Part shown: in pieces, positions 1 to 5,720 of the stretch | Layout: each line of letters opens with the position of its first letter | How positions within the stretch are numbered: position 1 is the stretch's first letter | Assembly (NCBI GenBank): GCA_016126025.1 | Contig: JAEFDA010000101.1 | Span: forward strand, 1-8,940 | DNA length: 8,940 nt | Direction of reading: 5' to 3' | Source: Nitrososphaerota archaeon | GTDB lineage: Archaea; Thermoproteota; Nitrososphaeria; Nitrososphaerales; Nitrosopumilaceae | Notes under the pieces: generated by a model | What the model was told of the DNA's origin: nothing | Databases searched by the model: none | Seen by the model: only the letters and a program-made list of their open reading frames with translations | Position numbers and translations under genes: made by a program

Positions 1-1
1 G

Positions 2-69
2 GAGGCTGCAAAGCCGGAGACCGCCGAGGAGTCCCAGTCCGTGGAGGCTGCAAAGCCGGAGACCGCCGA
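2..69 (+). repeat. Two-copy 42-bp tandem repeat inside a coding tail
   Basis: The segment at 2-28 recurs at 44-70 with one or no mismatches, giving a period of 42 bases (14 codons). Each copy encodes EAAKPETAEE. The second spacer diverges, so only about two thirds of the unit is conserved. The period is a multiple of three and keeps the frame, as expected for repeat expansion in a disordered protein tail. Confidence 0.75.
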
Positions 70-154
70 AGAGGTTGCAGATATCAAGGCCGGGGAGGCG
101 GAGGCACCCGCCGGGGCAGATGTCGAACCCGCCTCGGACGATGCCAAGCCATGA
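2..154 (+). CDS. C-terminal tail of an unidentified protein (5' end outside window)
   Basis: An open frame enters from the left edge and ends at TGA 152-154. The 50 visible residues are almost all Ala, Glu, Pro, Lys and Asp, with no folded-domain signature. A 14-codon unit starting EAAKPETAEE occurs twice (from bases 2 and 44). The two copies are nearly identical at DNA level over the first 27 bases, so this is a recent tandem duplication. The stop overlaps the start of the next gene in an ATGA arrangement, which implies cotranscription and translational coupling with the Cgi121 fusion gene. Such acidic low-complexity tails are common as disordered C-terminal extensions. The main body of the protein lies outside the window, so I do not name it. 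That the frame is coding is likely, from the overlap and the uniform composition. Confidence 0.7.
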   Translation, partial: EAAKPETAEESQSVEAAKPETAEEVADIKAGEAEAPAGADVEPASDDAKP

Positions 155-885
155 TAACGGTACGGATGCTGGGCGGGGCAAGAAAATCTTTTCCGAGTGG
201 AACCGTCACGCTGGACGGCGACGGCATTACCATATCCGATCTCTTCGGCATGCTGGCAGACTGCAAGCCGCCTGGGACGCCCGAGCTGGACACCCGCAAC
301 GTGCTGGTGGCCGTCAACGGGGCCGACTCCTCGGTGGCGGGCGGACTCTCGGCCATCATACGGGACGGGGACCGGGTGGACATAATTCCGATCATACACG
401 GGGGATCCCCAGCCTGCCGCTTCGATATCGGAGACGTCGGCGTGGCGGCGCTGCGCGTACCGGGCGGCGCGGCGGATCCCGACGCGCTGAGGCGCCGCTT
501 TGCCGGGATGCGTATACAGTCCATAAACGCCGAGTACATACTGGGCGCCTCGCACCTGCGGCGCATACTGGAGATATCCGTCGAGGCAGAGAGGCGCGGC
601 GCGATGCTCACCAACTACATAGAGACAGACATGATGCTGAGGCTGGTCGGTACCACCCAGATATCCGAGGCCATAGGGAGTGCGGGTGCCGGGGTAGGCC
701 CGGACGCGGTAGTGGTGGCCCTGGGAAGATCCGGTGAGCTGGACTCCCTGTGCGAGGCGCTGTCCGATGTCGCCCTCCCGTTTCCGGAACGGAGTGGGGA
801 GGCGCCCGGATGCTTTGGAATGGTACTGGTGCCCCCCGGCCGCAGCCTAGAGGATATGCTGGCCGAGCGGGCCGCCGTGCTGTGA
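151..885 (+). CDS. MoaD/ThiS-like domain fused to KEOPS subunit Cgi121
   Basis: A 244-residue protein with two modules. Residues 1-85 look like a MoaD/ThiS beta-grasp (ubiquitin-like) domain: a short N-terminal strand, a middle part ending in VLVAVNG, then a DGDRVDIIPIIHGG segment like the C-terminus of MoaD/ThiS. Residues 86-244 resemble Cgi121, with RIQSINAEYILGASHL (about 121-136), a helix of alternating Glu/Arg, and TTQISEAI (168-175), the conserved region near the KEOPS contact surface. Cgi121 belongs to KEOPS (Kae1, Bud32, Pcc1, Cgi121), which transfers threonylcarbamoyl to A37 of tRNA to make t6A. It binds tRNA and activates Bud32. The ATG overlaps the upstream stop (ATGA), which fixes the start; no clear Shine-Dalgarno is seen. 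Fusion of the two modules is visible in the sequence; function is inferred from family resemblance. The Cgi121 assignment is firmer than the MoaD/ThiS one. A terminator-like hairpin lies about 105 bases downstream. Confidence 0.82.
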   Translation: MITVRMLGGARKSFPSGTVTLDGDGITISDLFGMLADCKPPGTPELDTRNVLVAVNGADSSVAGGLSAIIRDGDRVDIIPIIHGGSPACRFDIGDVGVAALRVPGGAADPDALRRRFAGMRIQSINAEYILGASHLRRILEISVEAERRGAMLTNYIETDMMLRLVGTTQISEAIGSAGAGVGPDAVVVALGRSGELDSLCEALSDVALPFPERSGEAPGCFGMVLVPPGRSLEDMLAERAAVL

Positions 886-990
886 GCATATTGTTTGTAT
901 GGATTTCACATTTCCGGCGCGACCGGCAGTAACGAGCTTGGAAACTTATACCGGCCATGTATTCGCATTGCAGCATCAATCACGATAATC

Positions 991-1015
991 ATGAGCGCAA
1001 TAGCTCATACTTTTT
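991..1015 (+). terminator. Hairpin plus T-run after the Cgi121 fusion gene
   Basis: ATGAGC (991-996) pairs with GCTCAT (1003-1008) across a six-base loop, followed two bases later by five T (1011-1015). Archaeal polymerase terminates mainly at T-runs, so this is a plausible end for the upstream plus-strand operon. It lies 105 bases after the stop. The short stem and T-run keep confidence moderate. Confidence 0.5.
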
Positions 1016-1140
1016 GAACATCGTCCAAATTCCAGAAATGCCGGCATATGCGGCAGGGACGATTTTTCGCCCGGCACGCCAAGGCTGGCAAACCCCGCCG
1101 GGCATTACACCTAACACATACCAGTAAATATCTGGATATT

Positions 1141-1429
1141 TTTTAGATATAGTTTTAGAAAAATAGATCTGGCCGGCCGTGTTGGGTCAGATCTGAGACA
1201 CCTATAATTCCCGCCACAGAAAATCCCGACCGTCTGTTCTTGTAAATTCTCAGTGGACGCCAGATGGCAGGCCCCGTACCACCGGTTACGGAACCGTCCA
1301 CTCTGAACCAAAATATTTTATTCTGTTTTATGCACCCGGTTGGCGGCGCGCCGCCAAAATGGTTCTTCCCCACCGACGACAATTCCACACCTAGAGGCCA
1401 CCACATCAGAGAAGATTGTCGGCTTTTTT
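1141..1429 (+). ncRNA. Candidate structured RNA (speculative)
   Basis: This is a low-confidence candidate. An AT-rich TATA-like element (about 1141-1152) is followed by about 250 bases containing several nested stems: AGTGGACG/CGTCCACT enclosing CCGTA/TACGG (1274-1278 with 1287-1291), and the 18-base palindrome at 1340-1357. It ends with CGACAAT (1377-1383) pairing with ATTGTCG (1415-1421), then GC and six T (1424-1429). The order box, folded body, stem, T-run is what an archaeal RNA gene would show. No known RNA family was recognised. The first transcribed base, if any, should lie near 1170-1178. The alternative is fortuitous palindromes in GC-rich DNA. Confidence 0.22.
1340..1357. repeat. 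Perfect 18-base palindrome
   Basis: TTGGCGGCGCGCCGCCAA reads the same on both strands with no spacer and is followed by AAAT. It could be a binding site for a dimeric protein or the tip of an RNA hairpin. It lies inside the gene-free gap and no adjacent gene start makes it an obvious operator. Confidence 0.6.
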
Positions 1430-1613
1430 CGGCGGTTCGCCAATTCGCGTACCATATGCTTCGCACCGTGCATGTAATATTTTCGATCGTATTGTCCCGC
1501 ACTGGCGCGCCGCGCTCCCCTCCGGCTCCCGTGGGATCATAATGCCAAACGGGGCGTCCCGGCAATCCACACCATGCCACACGCAGGGGCGCAGAGCACG
1601 CGCGCCCGTGCGC

Positions 1614-2978
1614 TCATGCGGGCAGTATCTTGCCCGGATTCAGTATATGGTGAGGATCAAAGGCGTCCTTGAGCAGCCCGAACAGCATGTGGTTCTGCTC
1701 CCCGTACTGCCGGCGCACAAAGCCCGTCCTGCCCATGCCGTCGCCGTGCTCCCCGGTTATGGTACCGCCCAGCGCCATCACCTCGCACAGGTACCACTCC
1801 GTGACGCGCGAATCGGCGGGCGTGCGGACGTGTATGTTGCCGCTGCCCGCGTGCCCGTAGTATACCGGCGTCGAGCCGGTCCTCTCTCCCAGCTCGCGTA
1901 TCACATCAAACAGATCAGGGAGCCTCTCCAGCGGGACCGTGGCATCCTCTATTATGCTGGGGGCGCGGTCCCCCGTCATTCCCAGGGACCGGGAGAGGGC
2001 CGCGTTCCTGCCGGCCAGCCACCTGTCTATGCCCTCGCGTATCATAACAGGACGGACGCCGGCCGCCCGGCGCACGTCGCCGCACACCCGGTCGGCATGG
2101 TCCGGTCCGCCCCGCTCAGGCACCGAATCGTGAAACTCGGCGAAGAGCACGCACGACCCCCCGTACCCCTCCATTATTCCAGGACCCACCACCTCCAGCG
2201 AGACGGGTCCGCACTCCAAGATGCGGGGGCAGTCGGCCGCCGCCGAACGGGCGTCCGCATACCGCATTACCGCCAGGGCACGGCGGCGCGGTGCAGGATG
2301 CGTCCGGAGCCGCGCCCCCACCACCACGCCCAGCGTCCCCTCCGAGGCGGCCACCACCCTGTGGGACATGTCGGGGGACGGAACCGCATCCAGGCGGTAC
2401 CCGCAGGAGTTCTTTGTAGTGTCGGGGAACGGCCCGGCCCGGCGGCATATGCCAGATATGATATCCGAGTAATGCCTGTTCGACGGCAGCTCCACCACGT
2501 CCCCCCGCCCGTCCACCAGGGTGACCGATTCCAGGTTGTCTATTATGGAGCCGTACCCCAGCGAGAGGCTCCCCGACGCGTTGGTCGCCACCATCCCTCC
2601 CACGCTACAGTACGGCCCCACCGAGGGGTTGGGCCCCAGAATGCGCCCATACCCGGACAGCAGCCGGGCTACGGCCCCCAGGCGCGCCCCCGGCCCGGCG
2701 GACACCACGCCGTCCAGATACCGCACCCGGTCCATGCGCGATGTATCCAGTATGATGCCATCTCCCAGCGCCCCGCCCGCCAGTCCCGTCCCGGCCCCCC
2801 GGGCCGTCACCGGCGTGCGGTTTTGAGCGGCCCACCTCACCACATCCGCGACATCCCCGACGCTCCGGGGCAGGGCCACCCCGCGCGGCTTCACGCTATA
2901 CCCGCTGGCATCCACCGAGTAGTATTCCATGAGGTGGCCGTCGCCCAGTATCAGAGGCGCATCCGGTAATAGTCCCAC
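1614..2978 (-). CDS. FAD-binding oxidase/dehydrogenase, GlcD (glycolate/D-lactate oxidase) family
   Basis: A 454-residue flavoprotein of the vanillyl-alcohol-oxidase/GlcD fold that probably oxidises a 2-hydroxy acid; the exact substrate cannot be read from sequence. The N-terminal FAD module includes YSVDASGYS (20-28), the phosphate-binding RGAGTGLAGGA (60-70), LGPNPSVGPYCSVGGMVATN (114-133) and TKNSCGYRL (188-196). The C-terminal FAD-oxidase module includes YYGHAGSGNIHV (373-384), TGEHGDGMG (408-416) and the terminal ILNPGKI (445-451), all family hallmarks. About 450 residues is normal for a stand-alone GlcD subunit; no fused Fe-S domain or partner gene is seen. The GTG start at 2978 overlaps the end of the HD gene by 28 bases, with GGAGAG just before it, and leaves the usual leader before YSVDAS. 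An ATG at 2930 would also work but trims that leader. It is the second gene of a minus-strand operon. Confidence 0.88.
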   Translation of the reverse strand: MGLLPDAPLILGDGHLMEYYSVDASGYSVKPRGVALPRSVGDVADVVRWAAQNRTPVTARGAGTGLAGGALGDGIILDTSRMDRVRYLDGVVSAGPGARLGAVARLLSGYGRILGPNPSVGPYCSVGGMVATNASGSLSLGYGSIIDNLESVTLVDGRGDVVELPSNRHYSDIISGICRRAGPFPDTTKNSCGYRLDAVPSPDMSHRVVAASEGTLGVVVGARLRTHPAPRRRALAVMRYADARSAAADCPRILECGPVSLEVVGPGIMEGYGGSCVLFAEFHDSVPERGGPDHADRVCGDVRRAAGVRPVMIREGIDRWLAGRNAALSRSLGMTGDRAPSIIEDATVPLERLPDLFDVIRELGERTGSTPVYYGHAGSGNIHVRTPADSRVTEWYLCEVMALGGTITGEHGDGMGRTGFVRRQYGEQNHMLFGLLKDAFDPHHILNPGKILPA

Positions 2979-4267
2979 CTCTCCGGATCTATCTTCTTCA
3001 CGAACTCGGCCTGCTCCTTTCCCACCCTGGACTTGATTACGGCCCGTAGCGCAAAGCTGGTCAGGTACGTGAACCGCTTGGAGTACGACTGCATCACGAA
3101 GAGGTGCCTCATCTTGCTGCCGCCCCCCAGACCCCAGTACCCCATCCGGAGGGCCAGCGGCTCCAGGAACACCGTGTTGTACAGCCCGAAGTTGCTGTCG
3201 CGGATCTCCGGACTCAGGGTGTAGTGCTCCAGCGGCCCCCCCTTGGCAAAGCCGATTACGCGGCCGTCGTTGAGCCTCAGGGTGTTCAGTATTACCTCGG
3301 GGTCGGCCACCGACTCCTTGAACGTCTCCCGGCCAAACTGCAGCGGGCGCGGGAGCTCGTCAAATATGGACAGCAGCGAGGATACAAACGAGGGATCCTG
3401 GCGCGTCTCCATGGTATCTATGGTGGGCACCAGCCGCAGGTTGTCATAGGTGTAGTCGGCCTGGATGGATATCTCGCGGCTGCGCAGGTGCATGAAGGAG
3501 AGGACCGTGTCAAAAAAGTTCTTGCGCATGGCGCGGGGCAGCGACCCCATCACCATCTTGAAGGTCTCCGCCTCGTTGTTGAGCAGGTCCTCGAAATACC
3601 CGACGGATCTCCTCACTATGACGGAGGGGGTCCAGGCCAGGGCGTGCGCGTTCATCTTCGCCAGCTCCATGGAGTGGACAAAGTCTCCCAGCGCGTACCC
3701 GCCGATGCGGTCCACCACCGAGAGGTAGTGGCCCAGCCGCTCATAATGCTCCTGCATGGGGGGGTTGTCCCGGGTGGCGTCGACGTCCGCAAAGCAGGCT
3801 GCCATCTGCTGCTGGGCCCGGCGGCGTCCCTCCCCCCGCCACGGATAGGTGGTGCGCAGGATGAGCGCCTTTACCAGGGGCAGGCTGATGCCGGCCTCCT
3901 CCATCATCGACACTATGGGTGGGTCGCCGGAGATGAAGTTGATGACCCTCTTCTCGTGGGGTTTGTCGACGCTCTTCAGTGGGTCAAAGTCGTGTAGCAG
4001 GGCCGCCGCATACAAGTGCTTGACGTCTGAGTCCGACAGGTCGGAAGGGTTGTCCTTGGAGCAGGCAGAGAGCAGCATAACGTACGTCACGGCAAGCTCG
4101 TGGTGTATGTTGTGGTATCCGTAGTAGTCCTCACCCAAGCCCCTGCTCTCGAACAGTCCTATGGTATAGTCCAGCATGCGGACCAGAACAGGCTCCCGGA
4201 ATCCGTTCTCGGCGAGCGTCTCAATAATGCCGCTCCGGGATGCCCCCATCTCCCGAGCGGACTGCAT
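2951..4267 (-). CDS. HD-domain metal-dependent phosphohydrolase-like protein with extra C-terminal domain
   Basis: A 438-residue protein. The N-terminal half carries an HD-superfamily pattern: YHNIHHELAV (His 55-56) and LLHDFDP (His92-Asp93), the metal ligands of this hydrolase family, in a helical context. Substrates in the family include nucleotides and cyclic dinucleotides; none can be assigned here. The C-terminal third (about 290-438) is separate, and part of it (RVIGFAKGG, then NTVFLEPLAL, then GYWGLGG at about 376-382) resembles a GNAT acetyltransferase core. That resemblance is inference only. I chose ATG 4267 over GTG 4285, six codons upstream, because a TTTAAA box lies 26-27 bases before the ATG, which fits a leaderless archaeal transcript; the GTG is only six bases from that box. 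The 3' end overlaps the FAD oxidase start by 28 bases, so the two are cotranscribed. Confidence 0.75.
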   Translation of the reverse strand: MQSAREMGASRSGIIETLAENGFREPVLVRMLDYTIGLFESRGLGEDYYGYHNIHHELAVTYVMLLSACSKDNPSDLSDSDVKHLYAAALLHDFDPLKSVDKPHEKRVINFISGDPPIVSMMEEAGISLPLVKALILRTTYPWRGEGRRRAQQQMAACFADVDATRDNPPMQEHYERLGHYLSVVDRIGGYALGDFVHSMELAKMNAHALAWTPSVIVRRSVGYFEDLLNNEAETFKMVMGSLPRAMRKNFFDTVLSFMHLRSREISIQADYTYDNLRLVPTIDTMETRQDPSFVSSLLSIFDELPRPLQFGRETFKESVADPEVILNTLRLNDGRVIGFAKGGPLEHYTLSPEIRDSNFGLYNTVFLEPLALRMGYWGLGGGSKMRHLFVMQSYSKRFTYLTSFALRAVIKSRVGKEQAEFVKKIDPERWDYYRMRL

Positions 4268-4290
4268 GATGTAACGGCCATACACTGTGC

Positions 4291-4296
4291 TTTAAA
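4291..4296 (-). promoter_or_regulatory. TATA-like box for the HD/oxidase operon
   Basis: On the minus strand the sequence reads GGTTTAAAGC, with TTTAAA centred about 26.5 bases before ATG 4267. That is the expected spacing for an archaeal TATA box when transcription begins at the start codon. It decides the choice of start for the HD gene. Confidence 0.5.
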
Positions 4297-4308
4297 CCGT
4301 TATGGCGC

Positions 4309-4343
4309 CGGAGGACGGCCGCGCAGCTGCGCGGGATCCTCCG
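4309..4343. repeat. Large inverted repeat in the divergent intergenic region
   Basis: CGGAGGA (4309-4315) is complementary to TCCTCCG (4337-4343). Between them is a perfect 16-base palindrome, CCGCGCAGCTGCGCGG (4319-4334), separated by three and two unpaired bases. It sits about 13 bases upstream of the TATA-like box of the minus-strand operon, where an operator or activator site would be expected. A regulatory role is inference. Confidence 0.6.
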
Positions 4344-4419
4344 CACCATTGTTTGGCGCCTGTTACCAGCCATTGTGGATATTTGGTTGAATTTACCCAC
4401 GACGGGAATTATATCATTA

Positions 4420-4442
4420 GGCGCCGGTCGGCTCCCGGCGCC
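4420..4442. repeat. 8-bp hairpin upstream of tsaC
   Basis: GGCGCCGG (4420-4427) pairs with CCGGCGCC (4435-4442) around a seven-base loop. It lies upstream of the TATA-like box of the Sua5/TsaC gene, so with a leaderless transcript it would act as DNA rather than in a leader RNA. No T-run follows it on either strand. Confidence 0.55.
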
Positions 4443-4475
4443 ATCCAAGTCCGGCACGCGCCGGGGTTCGGGACC

Positions 4476-4483
4476 AAATAAAT
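4476..4483 (+). promoter_or_regulatory. TATA-like box for tsaC
   Basis: AAATAAAT is centred 28.5 bases before ATG 4508, consistent with a leaderless archaeal promoter. It is the only A/T-rich octamer in a GC-rich stretch just ahead of the gene. Confidence 0.45.
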
Positions 4484-4507
4484 GCCGGTGCGCAGCGGCA
4501 AGGTACC

Positions 4508-5089
4508 ATGGAGAGGGTGCGGTGCGGACCCGGATCGGCGGAGAGGGCGGCCGGAACAATACGGGACGGCGGGGTGGTGGCGTTTCCCACCGACACGGTG
4601 TACGGCGTGGGGTGCGATCCCTACAACCGGGAGGCGGTGCTCCGGATATATGATATCAAGGGCCGGGACCGCTCCAAGCCCCTGCCGGTGCTGGTCTCCT
4701 CCGCTGATGTGGCCGCAGGCATAGCGCGCATGGGCCCGGGTGCCGCGGAGCTGGCCGCCCGGTACTGGCCCGGCCCGCTCACCATGATACTGGAGGTGAC
4801 CGACGCGGCGCTGGCCGCATCCATGGGGCTGGCCGGCAGCATCGGCGTGCGGGTTCCCGGTGGCCGGTGCGTGTCGATACTGCTGGGCATGTGCGGTATG
4901 GTGGTGGGCACCAGCGCCAACGTATCCGGGGAACCCTCCCCGGTCCGGGCCGACGACGTCCACATAGGATGCGACGTGCTGCTGGACGGCGGGACCACAC
5001 CCGGCGGGACGGAGTCCACCATAGTGGACGCCCGGGCAGACGGCGGCATGTCGGTGGTAAGGCGAGGCGCCCTGGAGGTTGCGCTGTGA
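4508..5089 (+). CDS. tsaC: Threonylcarbamoyl-AMP synthase, TsaC/Sua5/YrdC family
   Basis: A 193-residue YrdC-fold enzyme, the length of the single-domain TsaC form without the extra C-terminal Sua5 domain. It makes threonylcarbamoyl-AMP from threonine, bicarbonate and ATP, which KEOPS then transfers to tRNA A37 to give t6A. Family motifs appear in order: FPTDTVYGVGCDP (26-38), the KxR signature KGRDRSKPLPVL (51-62), YWPGPLTMIL (86-95), GVRVPGG (113-119), GTSANVSG (134-141), ESTIVD (169-174) and a terminal VVRRGA. ATG 4508 is supported by the TATA-like box 28 bases upstream and by the usual short helix before PTDTVYG. The last four bases overlap the GTG start of the THUMP gene. KEOPS subunit Cgi121 is encoded about 3.6 kb away. 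Confidence 0.93.
   Translation: MERVRCGPGSAERAAGTIRDGGVVAFPTDTVYGVGCDPYNREAVLRIYDIKGRDRSKPLPVLVSSADVAAGIARMGPGAAELAARYWPGPLTMILEVTDAALAASMGLAGSIGVRVPGGRCVSILLGMCGMVVGTSANVSGEPSPVRADDVHIGCDVLLDGGTTPGGTESTIVDARADGGMSVVRRGALEVAL
5074..5078 (+). promoter_or_regulatory. Shine-Dalgarno deciding the GTG start of the THUMP gene
   Basis: GGAGG lies inside the 3' end of tsaC, seven bases before GTG 5086. It supports initiation at this GTG rather than at the downstream ATG codons (first one at 5125) and fits translation coupled to the end of tsaC. Confidence 0.65.
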
Positions 5090-5619
5090 TATCGTGGAAC
5101 TGCATAGTTACGTGCCCCCGGCACATGGAGGAGGACGCCATGGCCGAGGCCGAGGAGCTTCTGGGTACCATGGGGGACGAATCCCCGGGCGCCGAGCCGA
5201 CCGGAATATCCGGCATAGTGGTGGTGCGTACGGGGCTGGATCCGGTGGCCTTCTCGCGGCGGGTACGGCAAGCGGTGGCCGAGGCGCCCTGGAGCGTCAG
5301 GTACATCCGCAGGATAATACCCGTGCATGCAGCAGGGCGCAGCGACGTGCAGTCGGTGCTGAATATGGTGGAGGGGCTGTCATCCCGGATAGGGCCGGGG
5401 GACACGTACCGGGTATCCCTGGAGAAGCGAAACACGCAGGCATCCGGCCGGGAGATCATAGAATCCATTGCCGCCACCATACCCAACAGGGTGTCGCTGG
5501 AGGACCCCGACGTGGTGGTGCAGGTGGAGATACTGGGGGGCGTGGCCGGAATCTCGGTCCTCCGGCCCGGCGACATATTTAGCCTGGAGACTGCAAAGCG
5601 GGAGATGTCGGACTGCTGA
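5086..5619 (+). CDS. THUMP-domain protein (Tan1-like tRNA-modification factor)
   Basis: A 177-residue protein that is essentially a THUMP domain with its N-terminal ferredoxin-like part. The hallmark is YRVSLEKRNTQASGREII (108-125), followed by VSLEDPDVVVQVEI (136-149) and GISVL (155-159). THUMP domains bind the 3' end of tRNA. Stand-alone proteins of this length resemble Tan1, which is required for N4-acetylcytidine in yeast tRNA and acts with an acetyltransferase. No methyltransferase, thiouridine synthase or other catalytic domain is present, so it is probably an RNA-binding partner. The GTG start overlaps the tsaC stop by four bases (GTGA) and has a good Shine-Dalgarno. The first residues WNCIVTCPRHMEEDA match the usual N-terminus of this family better than a later ATG would. 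It is cotranscribed with tsaC. Confidence 0.82.
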   Translation: MISWNCIVTCPRHMEEDAMAEAEELLGTMGDESPGAEPTGISGIVVVRTGLDPVAFSRRVRQAVAEAPWSVRYIRRIIPVHAAGRSDVQSVLNMVEGLSSRIGPGDTYRVSLEKRNTQASGREIIESIAATIPNRVSLEDPDVVVQVEILGGVAGISVLRPGDIFSLETAKREMSDC

Positions 5620-5655
5620 GGGTCCGGTGCGCCGCCTGACCCGCCCATCGCCTTC

Positions 5656-5687
5656 AGCCCCGCACTCGCAGGTGCCGGAGTGGGGCT
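5656..5687 (+). terminator. Hairpin after the THUMP gene, interrupted by an insertion sequence
   Basis: AGCCC (5656-5660) plus CACTC (5663-5667) pair with GAGTG (5678-5682) plus GGGCT (5683-5687), a ten-pair stem with a two-base bulge and a ten-base loop. It is 37 bases after the THUMP stop. No T-run follows. The right end of the stem is the target site of the insertion sequence. Terminator function is a guess. Confidence 0.3.
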
Positions 5688-5688
5688 A

Positions 5689-5720
5689 TAGTGACGCGGC
5701 TATGTTATTTCCGTCAAAAG
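5689..5720 (+). repeat. Left terminal inverted repeat of the IS630 element
   Basis: It begins TAGTGACGC, exactly as the complement of the right end, with imperfect matching further in. It overlaps the last codons of the transposase frame, whose stop is at 5700-5702. Confidence 0.8.

Larger units (their letters stand above)
886..1613. other. 728-bp convergent intergenic gap rich in inverted repeats
   Basis: No open frame here looks like protein: the candidates are short, differ in frame, and show neither the ATA-rich codon use of neighbours nor recognisable motifs. I checked for tRNA T-arm motifs and for RNase P and SRP RNA signatures by eye and found none. Structures seen are a terminator-like hairpin (991-1015); a 7-bp stem GCCCGGC/GCCGGGC (1069-1075 with 1097-1103) holding a small inner GCCA/TGGC hairpin; an AT-rich block (about 1126-1165); palindromes at 1171-1178 and 1187-1196; an 8-bp stem AGTGGACG/CGTCCACT (1252-1259 with 1295-1302); an 18-base perfect palindrome (1340-1357); and a second stem plus T-run (1377-1429). 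The gap is long for a compact archaeal genome. It may hold an RNA gene, a remnant, or only two gene ends. Confidence 0.6.

Noticed and set aside
1211..1235. ACAGAAA as a possible RNase P RNA conserved element
   Set aside because: The matching GAGGAAAGTCC-type element is absent on the same strand at any suitable distance, so the match is chance.
1264..1542. A 92-codon plus-strand open frame in the gap, as a possible small gene
   Set aside because: No motif, no ribosome-binding site or suitably spaced TATA box, and it runs through the inverted repeats and T-run. Chance is the simpler explanation.
1155..1580. A 141-codon minus-strand open frame in the gap
   Set aside because: It has no domain signature and ends in the AT-rich block; it also overlaps the plus-strand structures. 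Not supportable as a gene.
1416..2969. A 517-codon plus-strand open frame over the FAD oxidase gene
   Set aside because: It is the antisense of a clear GlcD-family gene, rich in His, Arg, Pro and Gly, with no domain motif. Long antisense frames are common in GC-rich DNA.
3104..3997. A 297-codon plus-strand open frame over the HD gene
   Set aside because: It is antisense to the HD-domain protein, which has real motifs; its composition is that of a shadow frame.
4420..4480. A tRNA-like segment with GGTTCGGGACC
   Set aside because: The loop lacks the conserved TTCRA pattern and no acceptor, D or anticodon arms can be formed around it.
4779..5648. A 289-codon minus-strand open frame over tsaC and the THUMP gene
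   Set aside because: It spans two genes with strong family motifs on the other strand and has no recognisable domain itself.
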